Source: Cercis canadensis (lineage: Eukaryota > Streptophyta > Magnoliopsida > Fabales > Fabaceae). Taken from it: a DNA stretch of 64,000 bases. The notes under the pieces were generated by a model that saw nothing but the letters and a program-made list of their open reading frames with translations, was not told the DNA's origin and searched no databases. Below are positions 46,149 through 57,442 of this stretch, in pieces. The stretch is from assembly GCA_003255065.1 (NCBI GenBank), contig QAOA01005612.1, forward strand, positions 174,924 to 238,923, written 5' to 3'. The position numbers and the translations under genes were made by a program. The first letter of the stretch is position 1. Each line of letters opens with the position of its first letter.

Positions 46149-47862
46149 ACCTTGCAGCTTATAAAGCTGCTCATCCGGGAAGGTCTCTTTGATGGGGAGG
46201 CTGTCCAAAGTCAGTGGAATCCGGCTCAGATGATCTGCTACTAAGTTCTTAGCTCAACTCTTGTCTCGGATCTCAAGGTCGAATTCTTGCAAGAGCAACA
46301 TTCATCTAATGAGTCTAGGCTTCGCATCTGGCTTCTTGAGCAAGTACTTTAGAGCTGCATGATCAGAGAAAGCAATTACTTTAGAATTAAGCAAATATGA
46401 ACGAAATTTATCTAAAGCAAACACAATAGCAAGGAGCTCTTTCTCAGTAGCGGTGTAATTTGCTTAGGCAACATCCAAAATGCGAGAGGCATAATAAATC
46501 ACGTGGGACAGCTTGTCCACTTGTTGTGCAAGGACAGTGCCTACTACAAAGTTTGATGCATCACACATCAGCTCGAAGGGAAACTGCCAGTTAGGTGGCT
46601 GCATGATAGGAAGCGAGGTAATGCTCTGCTTCAGTTGATCAAAGGCTGTTATGCACTGCCTATCAAATTCGAAATCCACTTCTTTTTGGAGAAGCTTAGA
46701 CAATGGCAAGGTAATCTTGTTGAAGTCTTGGATGAATCGCTTGTAAAACCCTGCATGACCAAGAAAGGAATGCACTTCCTGCACACAAGCGGGGTAGGGT
46801 AAAGAGGCAATAACATCTATCTTAAACTTATCTACTTCAATCCTTTTGCTTGAAATTATATACCCTAAAACTATGTCTTGTTCTACCATGAAGTGACATT
46901 TCTCAAAATTAAGAACAAGGTTAGTCTTAATGCATCTATCAAGTACTCTAGCAAGGCTATCTAAACATGCATCAAAAGATAAGCCATATACAGTAAAGTC
47001 ATCCATGAATACTTCCATGCAGTGTTCTAAAAAATCATAAAATATGCTCACCATACACTGCTGGAATGTACTAGGTGCATTACACAGGCCGAAGGGCATC
47101 CTCCTATATGCAAATGTACCGAAGGGACAGGTGAAAGTCGTATTTTCCTGATCCTCCAAGGCTATGTGAATCTAGAAGTAGCTTGAGAAGCCATCTAGGA
47201 AGCAGTAATGGAACTTCCCTACCAAGCTCTCTAGCATTTGATCAATAAAGGGCAGAAGGAAGTGATCATTCCTTGTTGCCTAGTTGAGTCTTCTATAATC
47301 AATGCAGACGCGCCAACTATTTTGTACTATAGTGGGGATCAACTCATTCTTCTCATTGGCTACCACAGTTATGCCACTCTTCTTTGGAACCTTGAACTAG
47401 ACTTACCTATTTGCTGTCTGAGATGGGGTAAATAATACTGGCTGATAACAGCTTACTCACTTCTTTCTTGACCACATCCAGAATCAACGGGTTAAGTCGC
47501 CTTTGGGGCTGCCTCACTAGTTTAGCTTTTTCCTCCAATAAAATCCGATGCATGCAAGTGAAAAGGCTAATGCCAGGAATATCTGCAAGTATCCATCTAA
47601 TGGCTATCTTCCACTGCTTCAGAATTTGCAACAACTTCTCTTCATGTTCAGGTTGCAGATTGTTGGCTAGGATGACTGACAGCTTCTTTTCTGCTTCTAG
47701 AAAGGCATACTTGAGATGGTCAGGTAATGGTTTCAACTCAAGACTGGGTGGCTGCTGCACAGAGGGAACTAGTTTGGTTGGATAAACCAAACCTGCTGTG
47801 TGAAGCTTAGAAACACCTGCAAGCTCTGCACTATGCTCCAAAACAGTCTCATCATATCCCAT
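46149..47862 (-). pseudogene. Athila-like reverse transcriptase and RNase H
   Basis: RT starts near 47862; LLEEKAKLVRQPQRRLNP and SASIIYPISDSKW are its fingers, and EVFMDDFTVYG (catalytic Asp-Asp codons within 46998-47009) is the palm. LGHAGFYKRFIQDF leads to the connection, and the RNase H part (FELMCDASNFVVGTVLAQ, then TEKELLAIVFALDKFRSYL and DHAALKYLL) runs to 46149. Stops occur near 47403, 47175 and 46464, among others. The frame is cut at 46144-46148 by the nested element and resumes in integrase at 43117. Confidence 0.92.
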
Positions 47863-47901
47863 ATATGCAAAAATCTCAAAACATGCAGCACAACTCCCAT
47901 C

Positions 47902-48869
47902 TCAATCAGCACATGCATAACACTCTAAAGTATCAAGCAAGCCTACTATATCAGGGAATTCGGCTATTAAGTCAACATGCACATCATTAACTAGTAGGTC
48001 TATGACATCTATTTGAAACATAAAATGTTCTTCCATAGGGTGTTTCATGACATCAAATAGATTGAATTGGATCATAGTATCACCAAATTCCATGGAAAGG
48101 GTACCAGCATGCACATTAATTATGATTTTAGTAGTCTTTAGGAAGGGTCTACCTAAGATCAATAGGGCATGTTCAGATGCAGACTCATCTTCCATATTCA
48201 ACACATAAAAATCAGCTGGAAAAATTAAATCATTTACCCTAACTAAGACATCCTCAAGAAGTCCTATAGGATATGCTGTGCTTCTGTTAGCAAGCTGAAT
48301 AACCACTGCAACTCTCCAATCTGCAAAGATGAATAGATGGACTTGGTCATCACATTGATTGAAGCACTCATATCTAACATAGCATTGGCGAACTGCTTGT
48401 CTCCAATGGTGCAGGGAATGGTAAACGTTCTTGGATCAATGCACTTGGATGGCAGGTTAGGTTGGATCATAGCTGACACGTTTATGCTCATGCTCACTTT
48501 CTCATTGCCTTTCAGTCTTCTCTTGTGGGTACACAAATCCTTCAGAAACCTTGCATACTTGGGAATCTGTTTAATCGCTTCCAAGAGGGGAATATTGACT
48601 TCCACCTTCCTGAAAGTGTCCATGATCTCTTTGTCCAACTCATGCTCAACAATCTTCTTGGACTGTGTAACTCTGTTAGGAAAAGGAAGAGGAATGCTGG
48701 AGGTAGGGTTCTCCGCCTGGTTCAGAAGGGGAGAAGATGGTTGTCTTGGGACACATTTAGGGGCTGCAGTGTTTGGATCCTTTTCTTGGACAAAATTAGG
48801 GACTGTGGAAGGCAGACTAGGTTTTGGAACACTCACTTCCTTGCCACTATGCAGGGTTATGGCACTCAC
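47902..48869 (-). pseudogene. Athila-like protease region
   Basis: ITLHSGKEV at 48869 marks the usual start of the region after gag. The aspartic protease segment reads TIPCTIGDKQFANAMLDMSA at about 48440-48380; relatives have D-L-G-A, here D-M-S-A. ALLILGRPFLKTTKIIINVH (about 48160-48100) closes the domain. The frame shifts near 48300, where two overlapping frames meet. Confidence 0.87.
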
Positions 48870-48899
48870 ATTGCCTCTCGAATTGGTGACTGTTTAAGA

Positions 48900-50298
48900 G
48901 GGTAAACTTCTGGAACCTTGGGATTTGAGTTCACTAATGGTGGTTGCAAGTTGACCTATCTGAGTCTCCAAGCTCGGAATGCTAGTCTCAGTCCTCTATT
49001 AGAATTGGATGTTGTTGCTAGCCAATTGCTTCACTGAATCTCCCAAGCTCGGTTTTGGCTTGTTAGCTTGCTGCATAGGCTGCTCCATTGGTGCTTGAAA
49101 CTGCTGGTTGCTTGAACTTGCATTGTATCTAAGCTGCTGTGGCTGGTACGTTTGTTGCTGCGGGTAGGTTTGACTAGAATTGCCTCCATACCGCAAGTTC
49201 GAGTGATTTCTCCAGCCAGGGTTGTATGTAGAAGAGTATGGGTCATTTCTGGGCTGTTGGTAAGGTCTACCAGGAAAGACACCAACCATTACTTCAGTGT
49301 TATCCTGGAGGGTAGGGCACTGATCCATCGGATGACTGGCTAGGGCACAAATTCCATATAGCTTGGCAGGAGCTTGAACTGGTGTGTGGCCCATTGCTAA
49401 CTGTCTAACCAAATAGGTCAGTTCCTCCAAACGGTTCTCCACCCTCTGTTGATCCACCATCTGCACCTCGTTCACTCCCCTAGCAAGAGTAACCATCATT
49501 GTGCCAAATTACTATGCATTGGTTGTCATGTTTTTTATTAAGTCTCTTGTAGTCGCATAGGTCTTGTCCACCAAGGCACTTCCAAAAGCAGCATCCACAT
49601 AACTCCTATCACTAGGAAGAAAACCTTCGTAAAAGTACTAGATGAGTAACTGGTCACTGATTTGGTGATGGGGACAGCTCCTACACAGTTTCTCAAATCT
49701 CCCCCAGTATTCATGTAATGTCTCTCCATTGTGTTGCCTTATACCACATATGTCTTTCCTGATAGCAACAGCTCTTGAGGCAGGGAAGAATTTTTCAAGA
49801 AAGTACCTCTTCATGTCATTCCAGCATGTGATAATGGATGGCTGCAAGTATAGCCAATCATTTGTTGCTCAATCTAATGAAAAGGGAAAAGCCCTCAGCT
49901 TGATGTGCTCCTCTTGAACTGATTGAGGCTTCTTGGTAGAACACACTATGTGAAATTCCTTCAAATGCTTGTGAGTATCTTCACCTGCAAGTCCATGAAC
50001 TTTGGGAGCAAGTATATTAATCCAGATTTAATTCAAAATTGGCATCAGGATACTGAATACACAAAAGCTGGTAATTATCATCAGGGGCAGCCAATTCCTT
50101 AAGAGTCCTAGCCTTAACATGCATGTCATTATTTCCAGCCCTATTATTAGCAGTAAGATCAACCTCATGATTAATTTCATTTGCAGCCATATTATGCTCT
50201 ACATGATTAGGAGCTCTACGTGCCCTAGCAAGTGTGTGTAAAGTTCTCTCTATTTCAAAATCACCTTCAAGTAGTTCAAAATAAGGGAACCAAGTCAT
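48900..50298 (-). pseudogene. Athila-like gag
   Basis: From 50298: an N-terminal part with RTLKELAAPDDNYQLLCIQY, then WNDMKRYFLEKFFPASRAVA (49820-49760) and HEYWGRFEKLCRSCPHHQ, the conserved Athila gag core, and DRSYVDAAFGSALVDKTYAT. A zinc-knuckle-like YGICALASHPMDQCPTL (about 49360-49310) has Tyr where relatives have the first Cys. The tail is Gln/Pro-rich. Frame breaks near 50017, 49900, 49640 and 49520. Confidence 0.87.
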
Positions 50299-51106
50299 AC
50301 ACCATGCAAATAAAGTGACAAAAATACTCTAAAACACACTAGAACACACAGAAACAGAAAAACAGTGAAGTAATGAATAACACTAGTTGATCCATCTAAA
50401 CATTTTTAAAAAAATTTCTACCATCACAGCATGAAAGCTTAATGAAAATGGAACTCAAAAATCAAATGAAAAATCTTAAAAAATTAAAAAAGTGATCAAA
50501 ATGATGGAATTTGGCTTAAAAATGAAGACCTCATGGCATAAGCAATGACTATTGATTGTCAGGCCATTTTCTTTTAACTGACAAAGTTTTAGGTCAATCG
50601 GAGCACAAAAATTCGGTCGCAACAGTACACGCGAAAACCACTAAATCAAACCGAAACAATGGAAAACTGGCACCAAGGCACCAGAATTCATACAATGGAA
50701 ACCTAAAACATCAAAGGGAACAAATCAACAAGAAAAACTATCACAATAATGCTCAGAAAGTATAGAAAATTTTGCCAAAAAGTGAACAAAGACGACAAAG
50801 GAAACATAATAGCGGCAAAGGAGACTAAAAAAGGATAATAACAGCACAAAGTTCAGTTCACAATGCTTCTCACAGAGCAATTCCTTTGTCCACTAATTTG
50901 CAGCTCAATCCGAGTTAGTGAGAATCGAAAACAACACAGACACAAAAACACTAAACAGGGAAAGAAAACCTAAACAAATAAGGAAACAAAATGGGAAAGC
51001 ATGTAGAGCAAGATGAAAACGAATGAAGAACAATTACCATAAACAAGAATAGTAATTAATCAAAACAGTAACAAAAGAGTCCTAAGAAGATTAATATGTT
51101 AGATGA
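50299..51106 (-). other. Athila 5' untranslated leader
   Basis: A-rich on the plus strand; no gene. The frame at 50556-50765 is low-complexity. Confidence 0.5.
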
Positions 51107-51126
51107 GATCCCCAGCAACGGCGCCA
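51107..51126 (-). other. Primer-binding site of the Athila-like element
   Basis: The minus strand reads TGGCGCCGTTGCTGGGGATC, six bases inside the 5' LTR; tRNA-Asp type with one change from the consensus. Confidence 0.85.
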
Positions 51127-51132
51127 AAATTT

Positions 51133-52399
51133 TGACGGCTACGGAACCGTACAAAATTACAAAATTAATTGCAACAAATTTGTAGTATAAAGTGCAACCA
51201 GTGTCGTCACCCAAGGATTCACCAGAACAACTAATTTATTAGGACTTAAGCATAAATAGAATAAAAAAGGGGGGAGGGGGGTTTATGTTGAATGCAATAT
51301 ATTAAGAATTCAAAAAGCAGTAAACAAAATTGATCAAGTAAGAGAAAACGTAATCAACTCAAGAAGGCAACCAAACCTTAATCCATCCTTGTTCACTAAA
51401 GATAACCTAGGTCTGATTGAATTCTTGGTTAAATGTTACCTGAAACCCCTAACAGCAACACTTAGAATTCCTACTAATTACCAAGCAGGATTCAATTAAT
51501 CTTGGAACTAAGAATCTAGGCAGCCGCTCTATATCACTAAGTCTAGATTAATTTAATAACCGAAATGTCCAAGTTAACCATATATTAAAAATCTTTATTA
51601 TATGATTAGTAGTTTGATTATTGTGATGAATCTAATCAAACGATTTAAATTCATATAAAACATGCATGCAATTAAAATATCATTCAATCACATGAATATG
51701 AGAAGAAGAAGATAATCAAACTATATTAAATCAAACCCAGATTGAAGTACAGGAATTCTGGATTAGCATGTTTGGATCCTCTTGAATTGATTACAGAAGT
51801 ACTTAGCCCTCCATGGAAGGCTTAAACAAAAAGCAAAGGTATAAACTCGAACTCAGGAATAGGAGGCAGCAACTACTGATGGTAAATTCGTGATCCTATT
51901 ATTCTCAGCAACTTAAGAATAAATACTAGCTGGCTGCCTCCTCTAGGTTTCCTAATTACAAAATAAACATAGTTTCCTAAAACTTTAAAGGTAAAAACAT
52001 GATTAAACTCTAGTGACATGTGTGTTGGCCCTAAAATAGCAGATGTTGGGCCAATAAACAGGTACTGGTCCAATAGGCAGGCCCAAGGAATATAATAAGT
52101 CGATGCTGGGCGGATGCAGAAAATCTGGACTACTTCCATACGAATTTCAGTTGTCCAAACGCAAGAATCAGCTTCTAAGCTCTTCATATGAAATGTAGAA
52201 TTTTCTGTCAGCTTTCCTACGAAAGTGGAATCGCATAATCGGACATCTGCAACTCAATATATAGTGAAAAACGTAAGCACTGCCAGAAATCAACAATTAT
52301 GCAATTAAAATTCAAAAGCATCAACAAGTCCAAATCCGTAAAATATGTCTATGGGCTATGGAAATCAGTAGAAACTCATACTAAAATAATGTGTTATCA
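51133..52399 (-). repeat. 5' LTR of the Athila-like element
   Basis: 1267 bp, pairs with 39003-40489. Single-copy for the segment that is duplicated around the N in the other LTR. Confidence 0.93.
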
Positions 52400-52404
52400 G
52401 AGTT
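52400..52404. repeat. Target duplication GAGTT (right)
   Basis: Same as 38998-39002. Confidence 0.88.
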
Positions 52405-53293
52405 CATGAAGGAATCCAGAAATGATTGATGAAGTTATGAAGTGGGATATTTAGTGAAGTTGAAAAAAGTTTTCTAGTAGTGGTTATTGCAACAGAAGAG
52501 CATTTAAGGAGAATATTCTTCAATGTTAAGAACATTCTAAGGTTGATGATGATTATGGCAAAAGCATATTCAAAACATTGTTCTTCAACAAAGTCTTAAA
52601 AATGGCACAGTTGCTAGGTATTTAGGTTCTGATGGACCTTGCCCTTAATGCTTGAAATGAGGTCTTATTTATAGCTGAATGGGAAGGCTTCTGGGGGATT
52701 AAGCCAAAGAGGTTGCTTGGTTGAGCGGCTTTAGCATTTAATGCAAAACAAGGCTTTATTGAGACAAAGTGAGATTTTTGGAAGGCTTTTGATGGGAATT
52801 AAATGTTTTAGAAGGCGTGCTATAAGGTTGCATGTTTGTCATTCTTTGGTCATAAGTAAAACCATTGGTTAAAAGGGTTTACCCCTGGGCCTAGCGTAGA
52901 GGTTTAGAAGCATATGATGTTGACGTCCTAAGTATCAAGGAAAGATGGCTGCGAAAAGGTGGCTGAGCCAGAAGGTTTGTTGTCTTATCTGAAAAATGAG
53001 ATGAGGTGATGTTGTCTTTTGTCTGTAGTAAGGAAAAGGTACTTTTACCATCAAAACCATCTACACTTGGTGTCCCATGACCTCACATAAAGATACTTAA
53101 GGGGCCTTGGGGAAGCATGAAAAGTGTCCTCTTAATGGGCTTTACCTCAGCCCAAATCCAACTAAACCACTTACCATTACTAAGTTCTCAAGTAACATTT
53201 GTGGCCTCTTAATTGTGGGCGTAGCCGCAACTCTTAGTGAGGCTTATTAAAGGTGAGGCCTATGGGCCTCAAGGCATGGCTGAAGGGTGTCAT
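52405..53293 (-). repeat. Outer element 3' LTR, right segment
   Basis: 52405-52863 matches 63543-64000. The TATA box lies at 52671-52684 on the minus strand. The 5' edge of the LTR is beyond what the window allows to be compared; GTGTCA at 53293 followed by a pyrimidine stretch is one candidate boundary only. Confidence 0.65.
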
Positions 53294-53759
53294 TTCCTTA
53301 ACCATGATAAAAAAAAAAAAATTACCTCCAGGGAGTAAAGACTAGAGCTAGAGGAGCATGGCATCAGCTCTCTACACCTGGGGACACTCTTAAGGGCGTA
53401 GCTAAATACCCATGTGTTTATATGATGAAGCACTTGGTGAGGGCAGTCTTAGGAGCCTCTGTAGCAAAGTGACTTCTCTTAAGGGTTGTGCTTCTAGACT
53501 AGTTTGGGGCAATTATGGTTGTACCAACTCAAAACTGGAGTCCGGAGCAACAATTTCCTATGAGGGATTTTAGGTGTGAGGCTGCTTTGGGCAATAGTTG
53601 GACTCTTGTAGGTCCAACTTAATTATTGATTATAATTAATGGTTGCATTAATTAAATCCAATATTTACATTAGCCCATTGTTCATTGGCCAAGATGAAAT
53701 CATTTTTGTTTTGCTAATTAACATTGAGAAAGCTAAGTTTCTACTTTTGATTTGCTATG
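53294..53759. other. Outer element interior, no gene
   Basis: Contains an A12 run near 53310. Nothing coding. Confidence 0.45.
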
Positions 53760-54810
53760 GGCTTGTGCCTCTCTGGAGCTTTTACTTTTGTTTGGGTATA
53801 GCCCCTTGGTCGCTGGACCAGGCTTGATTTTATGACTATGACCTCTTGTGGGGTCTTGATTTTTGTAGGAGCCTTACCATGTGTCTTATGGAGGAGTCAA
53901 TTATAGCCTTTTTTGGAGACTTTGCTTCTGCTGTAGCCGAAGCCCCCTAGTCTCTTGTCCAAGATTTAATTTCTATGACCTCTTATGGGGTCTTGGCTTC
54001 TATAGGAGCCTTGCCATGTGACTTCTTAAGGAGTTAGCTATAGCCTATTTGGGGATTTTGCTTCTATTGGAGCCGAAGCCCTATGGTATATTGTGAGACC
54101 AACATTTAATCTCCATGACCTCTTTTAGGGTCTTGGCTTCTAAAGGAGCTTTGTCATGTGACTTCTTGAGGAGTTAGCTATAGCCTTTTTTAGGACTTTG
54201 CTTCTGTTAGAGCTAAAGCCTTTTGGTCTCTTGTGGGACCAAGATTTCATTTTTATGACCTCTTATGGGGTCTTGGCTTCTATGAGAGCCTTATTATGTG
54301 ACTTCTTGAGGAGTCAACTATAGCCTCTTTGGGGACTTTGCTTCTGCTGGACTTAAAGCCCCCTGGTCTCTTGTGGGACTAAAATTTAATTTTTATAACC
54401 TCTTATGGGGTCTTGACTTTTGTGGGAGTCTTGCTATGTGGCTTCTTAAGAAGTCAGCTATAGCCTCTTTGGGGACTTTGCTTCTGTTAGATCTGAAGCT
54501 CCTGGTCTGTTGTAGGACTAAGATTTAATTTCTATGACCTCTCTTGGGATCTTGCTTCTGTGAAAGCCTTGCTATGTGACTTTTTAAGGAGTCAGTTATA
54601 GCCTCCTTAAGGACTTTGCTTCTGCTGGAGTTGAAGCCCCCTGGTCTCTTGTGGGACCAAAATTTAATTTCTATGACCTCTTATGATGTCTTGGCATTTG
54701 TATGAGCCTTGCTATGTGACTTCTTGAAAAGTTAGCTACAACTTCTTTGGGGACTTTGCTTCTGCTGGAGTTGAAGCGTTTAGGCCTCTTTCTACCTTGG
54801 TGGCCTATAT
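53760..54810. repeat. ~139-bp tandem array, about 7 copies
   Basis: TATGACCTCTTATGGGGTCTTG-type words recur near 53840, 53977, 54117, 54257, 54397, 54536 and 54674 (spacing 137-140 bp). Within each unit, GACTTCTTGAGGAGT and CTTTGCTTCTGCTGGAG are short near-palindromic words. Such arrays are common in the 3' non-coding part of Tat elements. Confidence 0.9.
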
Positions 54811-54951
54811 ACTCGTTTGGACCAAGTGTAAGAGTATATACAACTCTCCTATGGGCAGTATAAGGTGAACAATTATCTTGACAATGCCTTCATTCAATTA
54901 TTTCTCTATGATCATTTTAAGTCCTTTGGGCCAAAATTCTTTTTTCCAGAC

Positions 54952-57016
54952 ATGGATCCCAAAGATCTGGAGGCGATATAAGGTAAGTCCGTTATACTAG
55001 TACTGGAGCCATGTTCTTGGTATTGGTCTCCAGCAGGCAAATCCAAGATGGCGTTGTCTGCTATCATAGATGATCTAGTAGAATTTATTTTCAGACCATA
55101 TATTATCCCTACCGAGCCCAAGGTAGAAGACGTTATTTTGTTGTATTCCCTTGCATTTTGTATCCAAAGGAATGATAGCATCACCTTTTTTGAAGGTGTA
55201 GGATATTTTTGGCATGTTTTCCTAGAGCCTTAATTGTTGTCGGGGTACATTATGACTGATTTAGGTGGAGGCCCTAGCTGAAGCGTCTTTGCCTACACCT
55301 ATAGACCAAGCAAAGTGATGAGGCAGTTTGGCCTTGATCAAATAGAACGAGCTCTAGATCTTTCTGATGACCTTGTTAAAATGAGGGACGTGATGCATTA
55401 TTTTCTCTTTGACCATCTTCTCCCTCTGACTACATTGGACATGTCTTCTTTTATTAACCTGAACAATGTTAGATGAGTGTTTGTTAGTTGGCTGTACCAC
55501 TACCAAAGAGTAAAATTGAGCATGAATGTCTATGAAGCTTCTAGGGATGAGGAATCTCCTAGAGCTTATGCACAGAAGCTTCCAATCATGATTTACCAAG
55601 ACCCTTACTATGCAAGAGTTGACAAGTATCAGAACCATATTTTCATTCCCATAACCAAATCTTATAAGTATTCAACTTCTTCTTTTGTAAAAATTGCCAA
55701 GGGTAGAGGTATAGTTGTTTTACCTCACCATGCTGCTAAGAAGAGAAAGCCGATGACATCCAAGGGGAGAGCTTCTGCTAAATCCACTAGAGTGTCTAGA
55801 ATTGTGCTTCATTCACTCAATCAATGAAATTTATGCCCTTTGTAGAATCTTTGGCTGTTAAAAATGAGCCTACAGATGAATTTCTTGTAAATTGCCCATC
55901 ACAAAAGTTCCTGAGCTAGTGGGAAAGTCTATTGCTAAAACTTCTCCTGTTGCATCCTCGTCTGCTAATGGAGGGGTAGCTATGCCCAAAGGTCCTACTA
56001 CTCCCCCTATTTTTGTTATTGCGAATGAGAGACCTCGCTTGAAAAGAAAAAAATCTATGGCTAAGAAGCGCCTAGACGCTTCTTCCATGGTGAGTCTTAA
56101 ACTTAGCCAAATTTTCTTCTTGCATACGTTTAACTGTTATTTGAATTGCCCATGTTTTTTTCTTGGTTCAAAAATTGCTGATGATGCTGAGATTGCGGTT
56201 CTTTCTATTGACTTGGATTTTCTTGTGGATCCTATTATTGAGGAGGACCCTCCTATTATGGTTGCTGCTGAAGTTGGTCTTTCAGTTCAGGCCCCTGTCA
56301 CTGTTATTGTTGAAGAAGTTTCCCCTTCGGCTGGATATAACAAAGTTGCTTCTCCATATGTAACTGAGGCTGGGGATCTTGAAGGTTTCCCTTTGATGAT
56401 TCTGATTCATCTCCGTCCTCTACTGGCCCAGGTTTGGAGTCTATAATGGCTAGGGTTTTTAGTGCCCTAATTTCTTTTAAATGTTACTTGCTTATTCTTG
56501 CTTTTGACTTATGATGTGTTTTGTTTTTTGCTTGAGTCTTTAGGGCTCACTTTTCTTCTTTTACTTACAGCCGCCATGGAGGTAGGTGTTGTAACGTCTT
56601 CATTTACTGTCATTTCTTCTACAGCTAGTGAGGCTCACACTTTTGCAGCTTTAGAGGACATTGCTTCTAGTGTTGCTTCTGGTGGTGTGTATAGAACATC
56701 CATTTCTGTTTGTAACCTTAGAGTTTAGATCTTTTGAGCTTTTTTTTTTTTTTTNTTTTGGCCTAGGTATTGCGGATGTCATAAGTACTTTAGTTTCAAA
56801 AAGCTTCTTAAATACGGGTACACCATGCTGCTGAAGGATTTCTTGACCTCCCATCCAAATAAGATTTTACCCTCGGCTACTCATTTTGACAGAATCTTGG
56901 GCTGGGCTTATACTGTCCTTCACGACCTTCTCAACTTCTTAAGAAGCCATGCCTCTATAAACCTGACTGTTGCGACAAGGCAAGAGTTTTTGTGCTTACT
57001 CGAGGATGTACGCTAG
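54952..57016 (+). pseudogene. Antisense extra ORF of the outer element (plant-mobile-domain type)
   Basis: Plus-strand coding remnants antisense to gag: ATG at 54952 (MDPKDLEAI), then 55048-55233, YRPSKVMRQFGLDQIERALD at about 55297-55356, and FVSWLYHYQRVKLSMNVYEA at 55477-55536. The YRPxxVMRQFGxDQ segment is typical of plant-mobile-domain (aminotransferase-like) proteins found in host genes and as extra antisense ORFs of Tat/Athila elements. A basic segment (KKRKPMTSKGRASAKST) follows, then Ser/Val/Pro-rich sequence with possible introns. Stops near 54979, 55230, 55475 and 55825 show decay. The function of such ORFs is unknown. Confidence 0.6.
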
Positions 57017-57437
57017 TTTAATTTCTACTCTGCATGGGTGGATTCTGTTGAGAATCGTGTCAGTTCTATGCTTGCTTTTGAACCTATATTTAACTTGCCT
57101 TATAGGGGAGGTTGCCCTCTAGACCTTTGGGAGACTGGAGACAAGACTTGTTGTGCTGCGTAGGCGTGTCCAAGATTGTGAAGGTTAGCTTGCTGAAGGC
57201 TGAGATGGTGGTAGCTCAAACAGAGGAAGCAATTTTACTATAGGCAATGAATGTCCTTTGAACCCCTTTAGGATATTAACTTAGTTATCTTATGTATAAC
57301 TAAAGCATTTGCTAGCCTTTGTTGCCGAGACTTGTAACTTGAATGTGTTATTTATGAAATGCAGACGTTTTGTGTTATTCTCATTCTCTACCTTTGATAG
57401 AGGTGTTTCACACCAATTTTATGCTTCTGATTCTCTG
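57017..57437 (+). other. 3' end of the antisense ORF region
   Basis: Coding-like scraps to about 57260, then AT-rich sequence up to the solo LTR. No separate gene. Confidence 0.4.
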
Positions 57438-57442
57438 ACCCT

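Larger units (their letters stand above)
39003..52399 (-). mobile_element. Athila-like Ty3-gypsy element, minus-oriented
   Basis: Bounded by LTRs with TGACGG...TTATCA ends (plus-strand reading) and a 5-bp duplication GAGTT. On the minus strand the order is 5' LTR, tRNA-Asp-type primer site, gag, protease, RT-RNaseH, integrase, a long non-coding tail, polypurine tract and 3' LTR. Order and primer site (TGGCGCCGTTGC) fit the Athila lineage. A second Athila-type element has landed between RNase H and integrase (43118-46143). All ORFs carry stops, so this copy is inactive. Confidence 0.92.
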
